Source: Blastococcus sp. MG754426 (GTDB lineage: Bacteria > Actinomycetota > Actinomycetes > Mycobacteriales > Geodermatophilaceae). Taken from it: a stretch of 64,000 nucleotides of DNA. Below, one piece after another: positions 1 to 7,315 of the stretch (position 1 is its first letter; every line of letters starts with the position of its first letter). The notes below the pieces were generated by a model. It was given only the letters and a program-made list of their open reading frames with translations. It did not search any database and was not told the origin of the DNA. The stretch lies in assembly GCF_021699055.1 (NCBI RefSeq), contig NZ_SSXC01000003.1, forward strand, positions 62,001 through 126,000. Direction: 5' to 3'. Made by a program: the position numbers and the translations under genes.

Positions 1-1
1 G

Positions 2-826
2 TTCTGGGCACTGCGAGGAGGCGGCGGCAACTTCGGCGTGGTGACCCGGTTCACCTTCCGGCTGCACCCGGTGACTGCCATCTACGGCGGACCGATGTTC
101 TTCGAGCTGTCCGACGGTCCGGCGATCCTGAGGCACTTCCGGGAGTTCATCCGGACGGCGCCGCGCGAGTACGGCGGCTTCCCTGCCTTCCAGATCGCGC
201 CGCCGCTGCCGTTCGTGCCGGAGAACCGGGTCGGTGAGCCGTTCGTCGCCGTGGTGTCCTGCTGGACCGGACCCGCGGCCGAGGGCGAGCGGATCATCGA
301 CGGCTTCCGCGAGGTGGCCCGTCCGGTGGCCGAGCACGTCGGTGAGATGCCGTACGCGGCGCTCAACAGCGCCTTCGACGGGCTCGTCCCGCCGGGTCTC
401 CAGCACTACTGGAAGGCCGCCTTCGTGCGCGAGCTGACCGACGACGCGATCGCCGCGCACATGGAGCACGGGCCGAGGGTGCCCACGGTGAACTCGACGG
501 TGCACCTCTACCCGATCGACGGCGCCGTCCACGACGTGGCGGCGGACGCGACGGCGTTCGGGCACCGCGACGCCTCGTTCGCACCGGTCATCGCCGGCAT
601 GTGGCCCGACCCCGCGGACAACGAGCGCAACACCGCGTGGGTCCGCGACTACCACGCGGCGATCGCCCCGCACTCCGAGGCCGGGGGATACGTCAACTTC
701 GCCTCGGCCGACGACCAGGTGCGCGCCGACGCCAACTACGGCGCCAACCACCACCGCCTCCGGGAGGTGAAGCGTCGCTACGACCCCGACAACGTGTTCC
801 GCCTGAACCAGAACATCCAGCCCTGA
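2..826 (+). CDS. FAD-linked oxidoreductase of BBE type, 5' end cut by window edge
   Basis: The reading frame is open from base 2, so the gene begins before the window; 274 C-terminal residues are visible. It starts inside the FAD (PCMH) domain at FWALRGGGGNFGVVTRFTF, a strong family signature. It ends with the berberine-bridge C-terminal segment YDPDNVFRLNQNIQP, which packs on the flavin. Family members are secreted or cytoplasmic flavoenzymes that oxidise alcohols, sugars or natural products using O2. The His that covalently binds FAD lies upstream and cannot be checked. The nearest relative in the window is the protein at 2216-3613, which shares both motifs. A cupin gene follows 38 bases downstream. 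The substrate is unknown. Confidence 0.9.
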   Translation, partial: FWALRGGGGNFGVVTRFTFRLHPVTAIYGGPMFFELSDGPAILRHFREFIRTAPREYGGFPAFQIAPPLPFVPENRVGEPFVAVVSCWTGPAAEGERIIDGFREVARPVAEHVGEMPYAALNSAFDGLVPPGLQHYWKAAFVRELTDDAIAAHMEHGPRVPTVNSTVHLYPIDGAVHDVAADATAFGHRDASFAPVIAGMWPDPADNERNTAWVRDYHAAIAPHSEAGGYVNFASADDQVRADANYGANHHRLREVKRRYDPDNVFRLNQNIQP

Positions 827-864
827 CCCGGTGCCCGCCGCGGCGCCCGAACCGAGGAGACGAC

Positions 865-1227
865 ATGCGCGTCATCAACCGCACGGACCTGCCCATGGCC
901 ATCGAGGGGGGCGGTCTCGAGTTCCGGAAGGACGAGGCCGGTGAGAACACGATCGCGTGGGTCCGGGTCCCCGCCGGCACGGATCTCCGGCCGGCGTTGG
1001 CCGGCCTGCCCGGTGACCTCTGCCCGTGCCCGCACTGGGGCTACATGATCTCGGGCCGGCTGCGCATGCACACCAAGGACGGCGACTCCACCTACGAGGC
1101 CGGGCAGGCTTTCTACTGGGCGCCCGGGCACGCACCGGAAGCACTGGAGGACTGCGAGTACCTCGACGTCTCGCCGACCGCCGAACTCGAGGAGGTCGTC
1201 CGCCATCTGCAGGGTGGGTCGGCCTAG
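865..1227 (+). CDS. Cupin-fold small protein
   Basis: A 120-residue single-domain protein. The core CPHWGYMISGRLRMHT followed by YEAGQAFYWAPGHAPE reads as the two beta-barrel motifs of a cupin, with His, Glu and Asp residues in places usually used for metal binding. GAGGAGAC at 854-861 is a good ribosome binding site for ATG 865. It follows the BBE oxidase by 38 bases and probably shares its transcript. Cupins next to oxidases often act as dioxygenases, isomerases or small-molecule sensors. Nothing here decides which. A second cupin at 3660 sits in the same relation to the second BBE oxidase. Confidence 0.8.
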   Translation: MRVINRTDLPMAIEGGGLEFRKDEAGENTIAWVRVPAGTDLRPALAGLPGDLCPCPHWGYMISGRLRMHTKDGDSTYEAGQAFYWAPGHAPEALEDCEYLDVSPTAELEEVVRHLQGGSA

Positions 1228-1265
1228 TCCTCGCGATCACCGCGATCGCGCGGTCGGACCGACCG

Positions 1266-1495
1266 TGCCACGCGGACCGCTCCGGTCGACCCGGACCACC
1301 CCCGTTCACCTCACCGACCGGGAGCTCGAGGGGGTGACCCCGGTCCGGGGAGGCCGGAGCGAGGCCGGCATCGCCGCGGTGCTGCACCCGTCACCACGAA
1401 CCGTCGTGCACCACGTGGCCGGGAGCTCCACCGAGCTGGGCGTCACCACCCGCGCCGAGGCGGTCGCACGCACCGCCGACGCCGATCTGTTCTAG
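1266..1495 (+). pseudogene. Remnant of a LuxR-type helix-turn-helix domain
   Basis: From about 1308 the frame reads LTDRELEGVTPVRGGRSEAG then IAAVLHPSPRTVVHHVAG and ELGVTTRAEAVA. This follows the LuxR/NarL DNA-binding consensus (LTxREREVL..GxSNxEIAxxLxxSPRTVxxHV..ILxKLGV). Several normally fixed positions are changed (REVL to LEGV; the I of xxIxxKLGV to S; K to E), and no receiver or sensor domain precedes it. GTG 1266 gives about 76 residues with no clear ribosome binding site. I read it as the decayed C-terminal end of a lost regulator. A small functional HTH-only protein is the alternative. Confidence 0.5.
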
Positions 1496-1631
1496 GTATC
1501 CGCGGCCGCGAAGCCCGTGCGCGCCCGGCCCGATGCCCGTGCAGATACCGATGTGCCGGTCCGGCGTCGTTCCTACGTTGGTGGCAGGCGGTCCTTTCCG
1601 GACTGCTGTCCCGGCCGACAGGGAGGACACC

Positions 1632-1887
1632 GTGACCACCACGGGATCGACATCGGGATCGACGTCCGGGCGCTGACCGGGACGGCCCAGGCCATCGAGG
1701 AGGACCCGGGCCTGGGCGCCTCCACGTTCCGCGCCCGCAGCCGGTGGCAGGACGGGACGTGCGACACGGGGGAGCTCCACCCGTGGACAGCTCGAGGAGC
1801 TGTGCCGGTCCGTCCGCGGAGCCCTCGCCGGTGCGCGACCCGCCGGCCGATCCGCTGCCGATCGAGACGGCCCTCGATGTCCTCTGA
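1632..1887 (+). pseudogene. Decayed OsmC-family (organic hydroperoxide resistance) gene
   Basis: GGGAGG at 1621-1626 precedes GTG 1632, which starts VTTTGSTSGS and soon stops. In the next frame comes DVRALTGTAQAIEEDPGLG then FRARSRWQDGT, which matches the OsmC N-terminal region. The internal third of an OsmC protein, including the catalytic cysteines, is missing. In two further frames come QLEELCRSV and SPVRDPPADPLPIETALDVL, then TGA at 1885-1887, matching the OsmC C-terminus. At least three frameshifts and an internal deletion make the locus non-functional. OsmC proteins are thiol peroxidases that reduce organic hydroperoxides. This stretch otherwise carries no gene between 1496 and 1919. 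Confidence 0.65.
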
Positions 1888-1919
1888 CAGCCAGGGCGCT
1901 CGGCAGAAGGGAGAGACAG

Positions 1920-2210
1920 ATGTACATCCAGCTCATCGAATTCCGCACGTCCCGCCGGGAGGAGCTCCTCGAGCTCGCTCGGCGGTGGTCGGGCGATGCG
2001 ACCGGCAACGGCACGGCCGACGCGACGTGGTTGTGCACCGACCGCGACGATCCCGGTGCCTGGCGGTTGATCGTCCGGTTCCCGTCGTACGACGCGGCCA
2101 TGCAGAACTCCCAGCGAGCCGAGACCGACGCGATGTCCCGTGAGTTCGCCGCCCTGTGCGACGGCGAGCCGGTGTTCCGCAACCTGGACGTCGTCCACTC
2201 CGAGGGGTAG
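1920..2210 (+). CDS. Small ferredoxin-like-fold (ABM-like) protein
   Basis: A 96-residue protein beginning MYIQLIEFRTSRREELLELA and containing WLCTDRDDPGAWRLIVRFPS then YDAAMQNSQRAET. The pattern of one strand, a helix, a pair of strands and a helix resembles dimeric alpha/beta-barrel monooxygenase-like domains (ABM, EthD). The length fits. AGAAGGGAGAGACAG at about 1905-1919 supplies the ribosome binding site. The stop lies 5 bases before the FAD oxidase start at 2216, so the two are likely one operon. The family fit is by eye only, and no substrate or cofactor residue can be named. Confidence 0.65.
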   Translation: MYIQLIEFRTSRREELLELARRWSGDATGNGTADATWLCTDRDDPGAWRLIVRFPSYDAAMQNSQRAETDAMSREFAALCDGEPVFRNLDVVHSEG

Positions 2211-2215
2211 GGGCC

Positions 2216-3613
2216 ATGTCTCCGACGCGACTCGTGCAGGACGACGTGGACCTCCTCCGTCGACGGCTGGACGGCGCCGTGGCCGCTCCGGGGGATCCGG
2301 GGTACGACGAGGCCCGCGCGGTCTGGAACGCGATGATCGACCGGCGTCCTTCCGCGGTGGTCCGGGTGGCCGACGTCGACGACGTCGTCTCGACGATCGG
2401 CGCGGCGAGGGACCACCGGCTGGACCTGGCCGTCCGGGGCGGCGGTCACAACGTGGCGGGCAACGGGACCGTGGATGACGGGATCGTGCTCGACCTCGGC
2501 GACCTGAACGGGGTGTCGGTCGACCCGGACAGCGCGACCGTCCGGGTCGAGGGGGGATCGACCCTGGCCGACGTCGACGCCGCGACCGCGCCCTACGGGC
2601 TGGCGGTGCCGCTGGGCGTGGTGTCCGCCACCGGGGTCGGCGGGCTGACCCTCGGCGGTGGGGTCGGCTGGCTGACCCGGCCCCACGGGCTGACCGCCGA
2701 CAACCTGCTGTCCGCCGAGCTCGTCACCGCCGACGGCGAGCTGCTGACAGCCGGGCCCGAGGAGCACGCCGACCTCTTCTGGGCCCTCCGCGGGGGCGGC
2801 GGCAACTTCGGCGTCGTCACCGCCTTCACCTTCCGTGCCCACCGGCACGGGCCGGAGGTCTTCAGCGGCAACCTGGTGTACGGCCAGGACCGCTGGCCCG
2901 AGGCCTGGGCGGCGCTGGAGCGGTGGACGCGGGACCTGCCCGACGAGATGACCATGATCACGACGACCCTGACGCCACCACCGGCCATGGAGATGGGGAA
3001 CGATCCGCTCCTGATCGTCGGGTTCGCCTGGTCCTCGCCCGACCGGGCGGCCGGTGAGGCCGTCGTCGGGCGGTTGCGCGAGCTGGCGCCGCCGGACCAG
3101 GAGGAGATCGGGGACAACCGGTGGGTCGACTGGCAGTCGGTCCTCGACGGGCTGGTGCCGAAGGGCGTCCGTGCCTACTGGCGCAACGCCTCCTTCGACC
3201 GGCTCGACGCCGAGGTGATCGACGTCCTCACCCGGCGTGGCCGCGAGCAGACCTGGACCGGCACGGCCTTCGACGTCCACCACCTCGGTGGCGCCTTCGG
3301 CCGCGTGCCCGAGGATGCCACGGCGTTCCCGAACCGAGCGGCTCGCTTCTGGCTCAACGTGTACGGCTTCTGGGACGACGCCGCAGCCGACGGCGACCGG
3401 GTCGCCTTCGTCCGCGGCCTGTCCGCGGACATGGACGAGTTCGCCACCGGCGGCCAGTACCTGAACTTCCTGGGGCAGGAGACCGCCGGCCATCGGGCCG
3501 TCGACCCACGCACCGTCTTCGGCCCCGCCAAGTACGGACGGCTGGTCGAGGTCAAGCGGCGGTACGACCCCGAGAACCTCTTCCACGTCAACCACAACAT
3601 CCCACCCGGCTGA
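2216..3613 (+). CDS. FAD-binding oxidoreductase of BBE type (complete)
   Basis: A 465-residue flavoenzyme. Residues 45-180 form the PCMH FAD domain: RGGGHNVAGN at 74-83 holds the His (residue 78) expected to bind the flavin 8-alpha carbon, and GVGGLTLGGGVGWL follows. The position that is Cys in bicovalent enzymes (GVCxxxG) appears as VVSATG, so a single covalent link is predicted. The substrate domain follows, and the C-terminus YDPENLFHVNHNIPP is the BBE segment. No signal peptide is seen. ATG 2216 is chosen because it starts the conserved region; the frame is open further upstream. It lies between the ABM-like gene and a cupin-hydrolase-monooxygenase run. Confidence 0.92.
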   Translation: MSPTRLVQDDVDLLRRRLDGAVAAPGDPGYDEARAVWNAMIDRRPSAVVRVADVDDVVSTIGAARDHRLDLAVRGGGHNVAGNGTVDDGIVLDLGDLNGVSVDPDSATVRVEGGSTLADVDAATAPYGLAVPLGVVSATGVGGLTLGGGVGWLTRPHGLTADNLLSAELVTADGELLTAGPEEHADLFWALRGGGGNFGVVTAFTFRAHRHGPEVFSGNLVYGQDRWPEAWAALERWTRDLPDEMTMITTTLTPPPAMEMGNDPLLIVGFAWSSPDRAAGEAVVGRLRELAPPDQEEIGDNRWVDWQSVLDGLVPKGVRAYWRNASFDRLDAEVIDVLTRRGREQTWTGTAFDVHHLGGAFGRVPEDATAFPNRAARFWLNVYGFWDDAAADGDRVAFVRGLSADMDEFATGGQYLNFLGQETAGHRAVDPRTVFGPAKYGRLVEVKRRYDPENLFHVNHNIPPG

Positions 3614-3659
3614 TCCTGCGGGGAGCCGAGGATGCGCATCCGGATCCATGGGAGGACGC

Positions 3660-3995
3660 ATGCTGGAGCACACGAACCTGGACACCGGCGCCGGATCCGT
3701 GCAGGAGTTCGAGCACGGCCACCTCGCCTGGGGGGCCGTCGGCGAGTACACGGCGTGGAAGCTGACCGCCGGACCCGGCTGGCGCTACTCACAGCACGTC
3801 GGACCGCTCGAGGGCACGGGGAGATGCCAGGAGGACCACGTGCTCTTCGTGGTGTCCGGACGGATGGGGACCCGGATGGACGACGGCGAAGAGCTGGAGA
3901 GCGGACCCGGCGACGCCGTCCGCATCCCCCCTGGGCACGACGCCTGGACGGTGGGGGAGGACACGCTGGTCGCGCTGGGGGTGGACCCGCGATGA
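3660..3995 (+). CDS. Cupin-domain protein
   Basis: A 111-residue single cupin. YSQHVGPLEGTGRCQEDHVL followed by FVVSGRMGTRMDDG is barrel motif 1, and GPGDAVRIPPGHDAW is motif 2 with a typical P-P-G-H-D turn. Start ATG 3660 is preferred over the in-frame ATG 3648 because GGAGG at 3651-3655 sits 4 bases before it. The stop overlaps the next start (ATGA at 3992-3995), so it is translationally coupled to the alpha/beta hydrolase. Its position after a BBE oxidase mirrors the cupin at 865. Enzyme and sensor roles are both possible. Confidence 0.82.
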   Translation: MLEHTNLDTGAGSVQEFEHGHLAWGAVGEYTAWKLTAGPGWRYSQHVGPLEGTGRCQEDHVLFVVSGRMGTRMDDGEELESGPGDAVRIPPGHDAWTVGEDTLVALGVDPR

Positions 3996-4840
3996 CCACG
4001 GAGATGCTCTCGCTCGACGGCGCCCGTCTGGCCTACGAGGAGCAGGGATCCGGCGCCCCGATCGTCCTCGTGCACGGTGCGGCGACCGGGCCGGCGGCGT
4101 GGGGATCCGTGCCCGGGATGCTCGCCCAGGAGCACCGGGTCATCCGGTACGACCGCCGCGGGTTCCCGCGGTCCGGAGGCAGTCCCACTGCCGATGCCCG
4201 ACGGCACGTGGCTGACCTGGCCGCGGTGCTGGAACGCGTGGTACGCACGCCGGCCACGCTGTTCGGCTGGAGCAGTGGTGGCAACCTCGCGCTGGCCCTG
4301 GCCGCGCAGCGGCCGGACCTGGTCTGGTCCGTCGTGGTGCTGGAGGCGCCCTTCCACGGCCTGCGCAGGCCGTGGAACGGGCTGGTCCCCGCTCTCCTCG
4401 GCGCCAAGATCCGCCAGGCACGGGGTCGACGCCGCGAGGCCGCGGCGCACTTCTTCCGCTGGGTGAGCACCCGGCGCTCCGGCGGCAACTCCTTCGACGA
4501 CGCACCGGCCGAGGTCCGCGGAGACCTGCTGAACTGCGCGGACGCCATGCTCGCCGAGCTGAACCCGCATCCCAGCGGCATCCTGATGCACCACGTGAGG
4601 GCCGGCGACGTCGCGGCCTGCCCCGTCCCGCTGACCTGGCTGCTGGCCGAGGACAGCGGTCCCTGGTACGCGCAGCTGCACGCCGACATGCAGCGCCGCC
4701 GGCCGACGCTGCGCACCGTCCGGATCGAGCGGGCCGGGCACTTCGCCGTCCTCGACCGACCGCGCGCCGTCGCCGACGCGGTGCGCGAGGCGGTTGCGGA
4801 CTCACCGCAGGCAGTCCGACCGGCGAGAGGTCATCGGTGA
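3992..4840 (+). CDS. Alpha/beta hydrolase
   Basis: A 282-residue alpha/beta-hydrolase-fold protein. IVLVHGAATGPAAW contains the oxyanion HG motif, RYDRRGFPRSGG is the strand-4 region, and FGWSSGGNLALALA carries the nucleophile elbow with Ser in G-W-S-S-G. HFAVLDRP near the C-terminus supplies the catalytic His. It starts inside the cupin stop codon (ATGA) and its own stop overlaps the next ATG (TGATG at 4838-4842), so three genes form a coupled unit. Likely an esterase, C-C hydrolase or perhydrolase acting on a product of the neighbouring oxidases. The substrate is unknown. Confidence 0.88.
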   Translation: MTTEMLSLDGARLAYEEQGSGAPIVLVHGAATGPAAWGSVPGMLAQEHRVIRYDRRGFPRSGGSPTADARRHVADLAAVLERVVRTPATLFGWSSGGNLALALAAQRPDLVWSVVVLEAPFHGLRRPWNGLVPALLGAKIRQARGRRREAAAHFFRWVSTRRSGGNSFDDAPAEVRGDLLNCADAMLAELNPHPSGILMHHVRAGDVAACPVPLTWLLAEDSGPWYAQLHADMQRRRPTLRTVRIERAGHFAVLDRPRAVADAVREAVADSPQAVRPARGHR

Positions 4841-6054
4841 TGAGGAGCCGCACAGCAGGTACGGAGTCCGAGGAGACGCTGCCGGTCGTGGTGATCGGGG
4901 CCGGGCCGACCGGTCTGGCCACCGCGGCCGGCCTCGGCCGCCGCGGGGTGCCGGCCGTCGTCCTCGAGCAGGGGGACGGCGTCGGCGCCGCGTGGCGCGG
5001 GCGCTACCGGGGGCTCCGGCTGAACAGCGGCCGTACCTTCTCCGGGTTACCGGGGATGCGCATGCCCCGCCAGGCCGGCACGTTCCCGGGCCGGGACGAC
5101 GTGATCGCCTACCTCGAGGCGTACTCCGCCGCGGCCGGGATCGACGTCCGCACGGGCGTCCGCGTGCGGCGGGTGACCCACGATCGCGGCCAGTGGCGGG
5201 TCGTCACCGACCACGGGGACCGGCGCACCGGCGAGGTCGTCGTCGCCACCGGGCTGCTGTCCCGCGGGTGCGTGCCCTCGGAGTGGGGCGCGGAACGATC
5301 CTCGATCCGCGCTCTGCACTCCACCGGCTACGGGGACCCGGCCCCGTTCACGGGATGCGATGTGCTCGTGGCGGGGGCCGGCTCGTCGGGGCTGGAGATC
5401 GCGCACGACCTGGCGCGCGGTGGCGCCCGCAGCGTCTGGCTGTCGGTGCGGAGGCCCCCGAACATCCTGCCCCGCGCCGTGGCCGGGATGCCCGGCGACC
5501 CGGCGGTGCACCTGCTGCGCCGGCTGCCACCACGGGTGGCCGATGCGGCCGTGCGGCCGCTGCAGCGGCGCACCATCGGCGACCTCACCGACGTCGGCCT
5601 GCCCGCACCGGACGAGGGGCCGTTCACCCGCCAGCGCCGGCCGCTCGACGCCGGGCCGGCCATCGTCGACCGCGAGGTCGTGGACGACCTGCGGGCCGGC
5701 CGGATCCGGGTGGTGGCGGCGGTCGAACGGCTGAGCCGCGACCGCGTGCACCTGGCCGACGGCAGCAGCCTGCGGGTGGACGCGGTGATCGCTGCCACGG
5801 GCCTGCGCCCCGGGCTCGAGCCGCTGGTGGGCGACCTCGACGTGCTGGACGGCGACGGTCTCCCGGTGGCCCAGGACGAGCAGCCCGCGCTGCCGGGTCT
5901 CCGGTTCGTCAACTTCGGGATGCGGCCCGGGCTGCTCGTCGCCGCCGGTCAGCGCGCCCGCCGCACGGCGATCGCGATCAGCCGTGAGTACCGGGAGAGG
6001 GACGACGAGGCGGAGCGCCCCCGGTGGCTCGCTCGCCGCCCCGGAACGGTGTGA
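4840..6054 (+). CDS. FAD/NAD(P)-dependent monooxygenase-like flavoprotein (CzcO/FMO type)
   Basis: A 404-residue two-dinucleotide-domain flavoprotein. VVVIGAGPTGLATAAGLGRR near residue 16 is the FAD Rossmann motif. The segment VGAAWRGRYRGLRLNSGRT matches the G-x-W-x-x-R-Y motif of flavin monooxygenases of the CzcO group. A second Rossmann motif VLVAGAGSSGLEIAHDLA binds NADPH, and VIAATGLRPGLEPL is the ATG-type hinge. It lacks a clear FxGxxxHxxxW fingerprint. It is coupled by a one-base overlap to the hydrolase upstream. Likely oxygenates or oxidises a small molecule made in this cluster. Confidence 0.85.
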   Translation: MRSRTAGTESEETLPVVVIGAGPTGLATAAGLGRRGVPAVVLEQGDGVGAAWRGRYRGLRLNSGRTFSGLPGMRMPRQAGTFPGRDDVIAYLEAYSAAAGIDVRTGVRVRRVTHDRGQWRVVTDHGDRRTGEVVVATGLLSRGCVPSEWGAERSSIRALHSTGYGDPAPFTGCDVLVAGAGSSGLEIAHDLARGGARSVWLSVRRPPNILPRAVAGMPGDPAVHLLRRLPPRVADAAVRPLQRRTIGDLTDVGLPAPDEGPFTRQRRPLDAGPAIVDREVVDDLRAGRIRVVAAVERLSRDRVHLADGSSLRVDAVIAATGLRPGLEPLVGDLDVLDGDGLPVAQDEQPALPGLRFVNFGMRPGLLVAAGQRARRTAIAISREYRERDDEAERPRWLARRPGTV

Positions 6055-6373
6055 GGCGGCACCCCGGTGACGGCTCCGAGGGGGCTGCCGTTCGACGGCC
6101 CTGCGCTCGTCGAGGCCCGGACGGGCCCCTGGTTTGCAGCGGGCCGGTGCGCCTCCGTCGGGGTCCGCCCAGTCGCCCGGGTGCTGGCGGTCTCGCCAGC
6201 GGGATGAACGACGCCCATGCACAGCACGTTCTCGCGGGTCATGCGACGGAGGCTCTCCGCTCCGGGACCGGCCGGCCACCCGCCCGACGGCGGATGGGGT
6301 GTTCGCCCGATGTGCTCGAGCACGGGTCGGGGCGACGCTGGGTCCTGTCAGGCATCACGGACGAGGAGGAGCC
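6055..6373 (+). other. Non-coding stretch between monooxygenase-like gene and hydrolase gene
   Basis: No convincing gene is seen in these 319 bases. A small hairpin with a 7-bp stem and 4-base loop lies at 6183-6200. GAGGAGGAG at 6363-6371 is the ribosome binding site of the hydrolase that follows. A promoter for the next gene probably lies here, but no clear hexamers were found. Confidence 0.5.
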
Positions 6374-7177
6374 ATGACCACGCGGACCACGCCCGGGGCG
6401 ATCGCACGGAGCACGAGGTCCCGGGACGGGACCGCCATCGCCTGGTGGACGAGCGGAACCGGGCCCGACCTGCTGCTGGTGCACGGCACCACCGCCGACC
6501 ACACCCGGTGGGAGGTGATGACGCCGCTGCTCGAGCCGCACGTGACCGTGCACGCGATGGACCATCGCGGCCGTGGCGGCAGCGGCGACGCGCCGGACTA
6601 CTCGCTGGCGGCCGAGGCGGACGACGTCGCCGCGGTCGTGGACGCGATCGGCGGGCCGGTCGACGTCTTCGGCCACTCGCAAGGAGCCCTGTGCACGCTG
6701 GAGGCGTCGCTGCGGACCTCGGGCATGCGGCGGATGGTGCTCTACGAGCCGCCGATCGAGGTGGCCGCGCCCCCGGAGGTCCGCCGGCGCGTGGCTGAGC
6801 TGGTGGCGCGGGGCCGCCGGGACGAGGCCGTGGGGGTCTTCCTGCGCGAGGTCGCCGGACTCACCGATGACCAGCTGGCCCGGGCGCGGACGTTGCCCTC
6901 GTGGGCGGCGCGGGTCGCGGCGGCGCACACGGCGGTGCGCGAGGAGGAGGTGTCGGCCGCCTACCGGTTCGACCCCGCCCGGTTCGCGCGTTCCGCCGTC
7001 CCCACGCTGCTGCTGGACGGGACGGAGAGCCCGCCGGACCTGCGTGAGGGCACGGCGCGGGTGGCTGCGGCGCTGCCCGGCGCCCGAGTCACCCGGCTGG
7101 AGGGCCACGGGCACGTGGCGATGCTCACCGATCCCGAGCTGGTGGTCCGGGAGGTCCTCGCCTTCCTGGCCGGGTGA
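6374..7177 (+). CDS. Alpha/beta hydrolase
   Basis: A 267-residue alpha/beta hydrolase. LLLVHGTTADHTRWEVM gives the oxyanion-hole HG, MDHRGRGGSGD is typical of the strand-4 loop, and VFGHSQGALCTLEA contains the nucleophile Ser in G-H-S-Q-G. PTLLLDGTESP holds the probable acid and GHGHVAMLTDPE the catalytic His. ATG 6374 has an excellent GAGGAGGAG ribosome binding site. It shares little with the hydrolase at 3992 outside the fold motifs. It ends the + strand accessory cluster and converges on the HD-GYP/LuxR gene. Confidence 0.88.
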   Translation: MTTRTTPGAIARSTRSRDGTAIAWWTSGTGPDLLLVHGTTADHTRWEVMTPLLEPHVTVHAMDHRGRGGSGDAPDYSLAAEADDVAAVVDAIGGPVDVFGHSQGALCTLEASLRTSGMRRMVLYEPPIEVAAPPEVRRRVAELVARGRRDEAVGVFLREVAGLTDDQLARARTLPSWAARVAAAHTAVREEEVSAAYRFDPARFARSAVPTLLLDGTESPPDLREGTARVAAALPGARVTRLEGHGHVAMLTDPELVVREVLAFLAG

Positions 7178-7315
7178 CGGCAGCGGCCGGGCGGATCGAG
7201 GACCAGGCATCGTCGCGGGCGTGCGCGGTCCGGGCGGGTCATCGGGTGCTCCCCGCGGACGGTCGGAGGCACCCAGCGCCGACCGGGCGGTGGTCCGACG
7301 CATCGGACGGACGCC

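Noticed and set aside
1391-3751. 786-residue open frame on the - strand across the BBE oxidase gene
   Set aside because: It is a GC-skew shadow: low-complexity Gly/Arg/Val composition, no motif, and it covers clear + strand genes with full family signatures.
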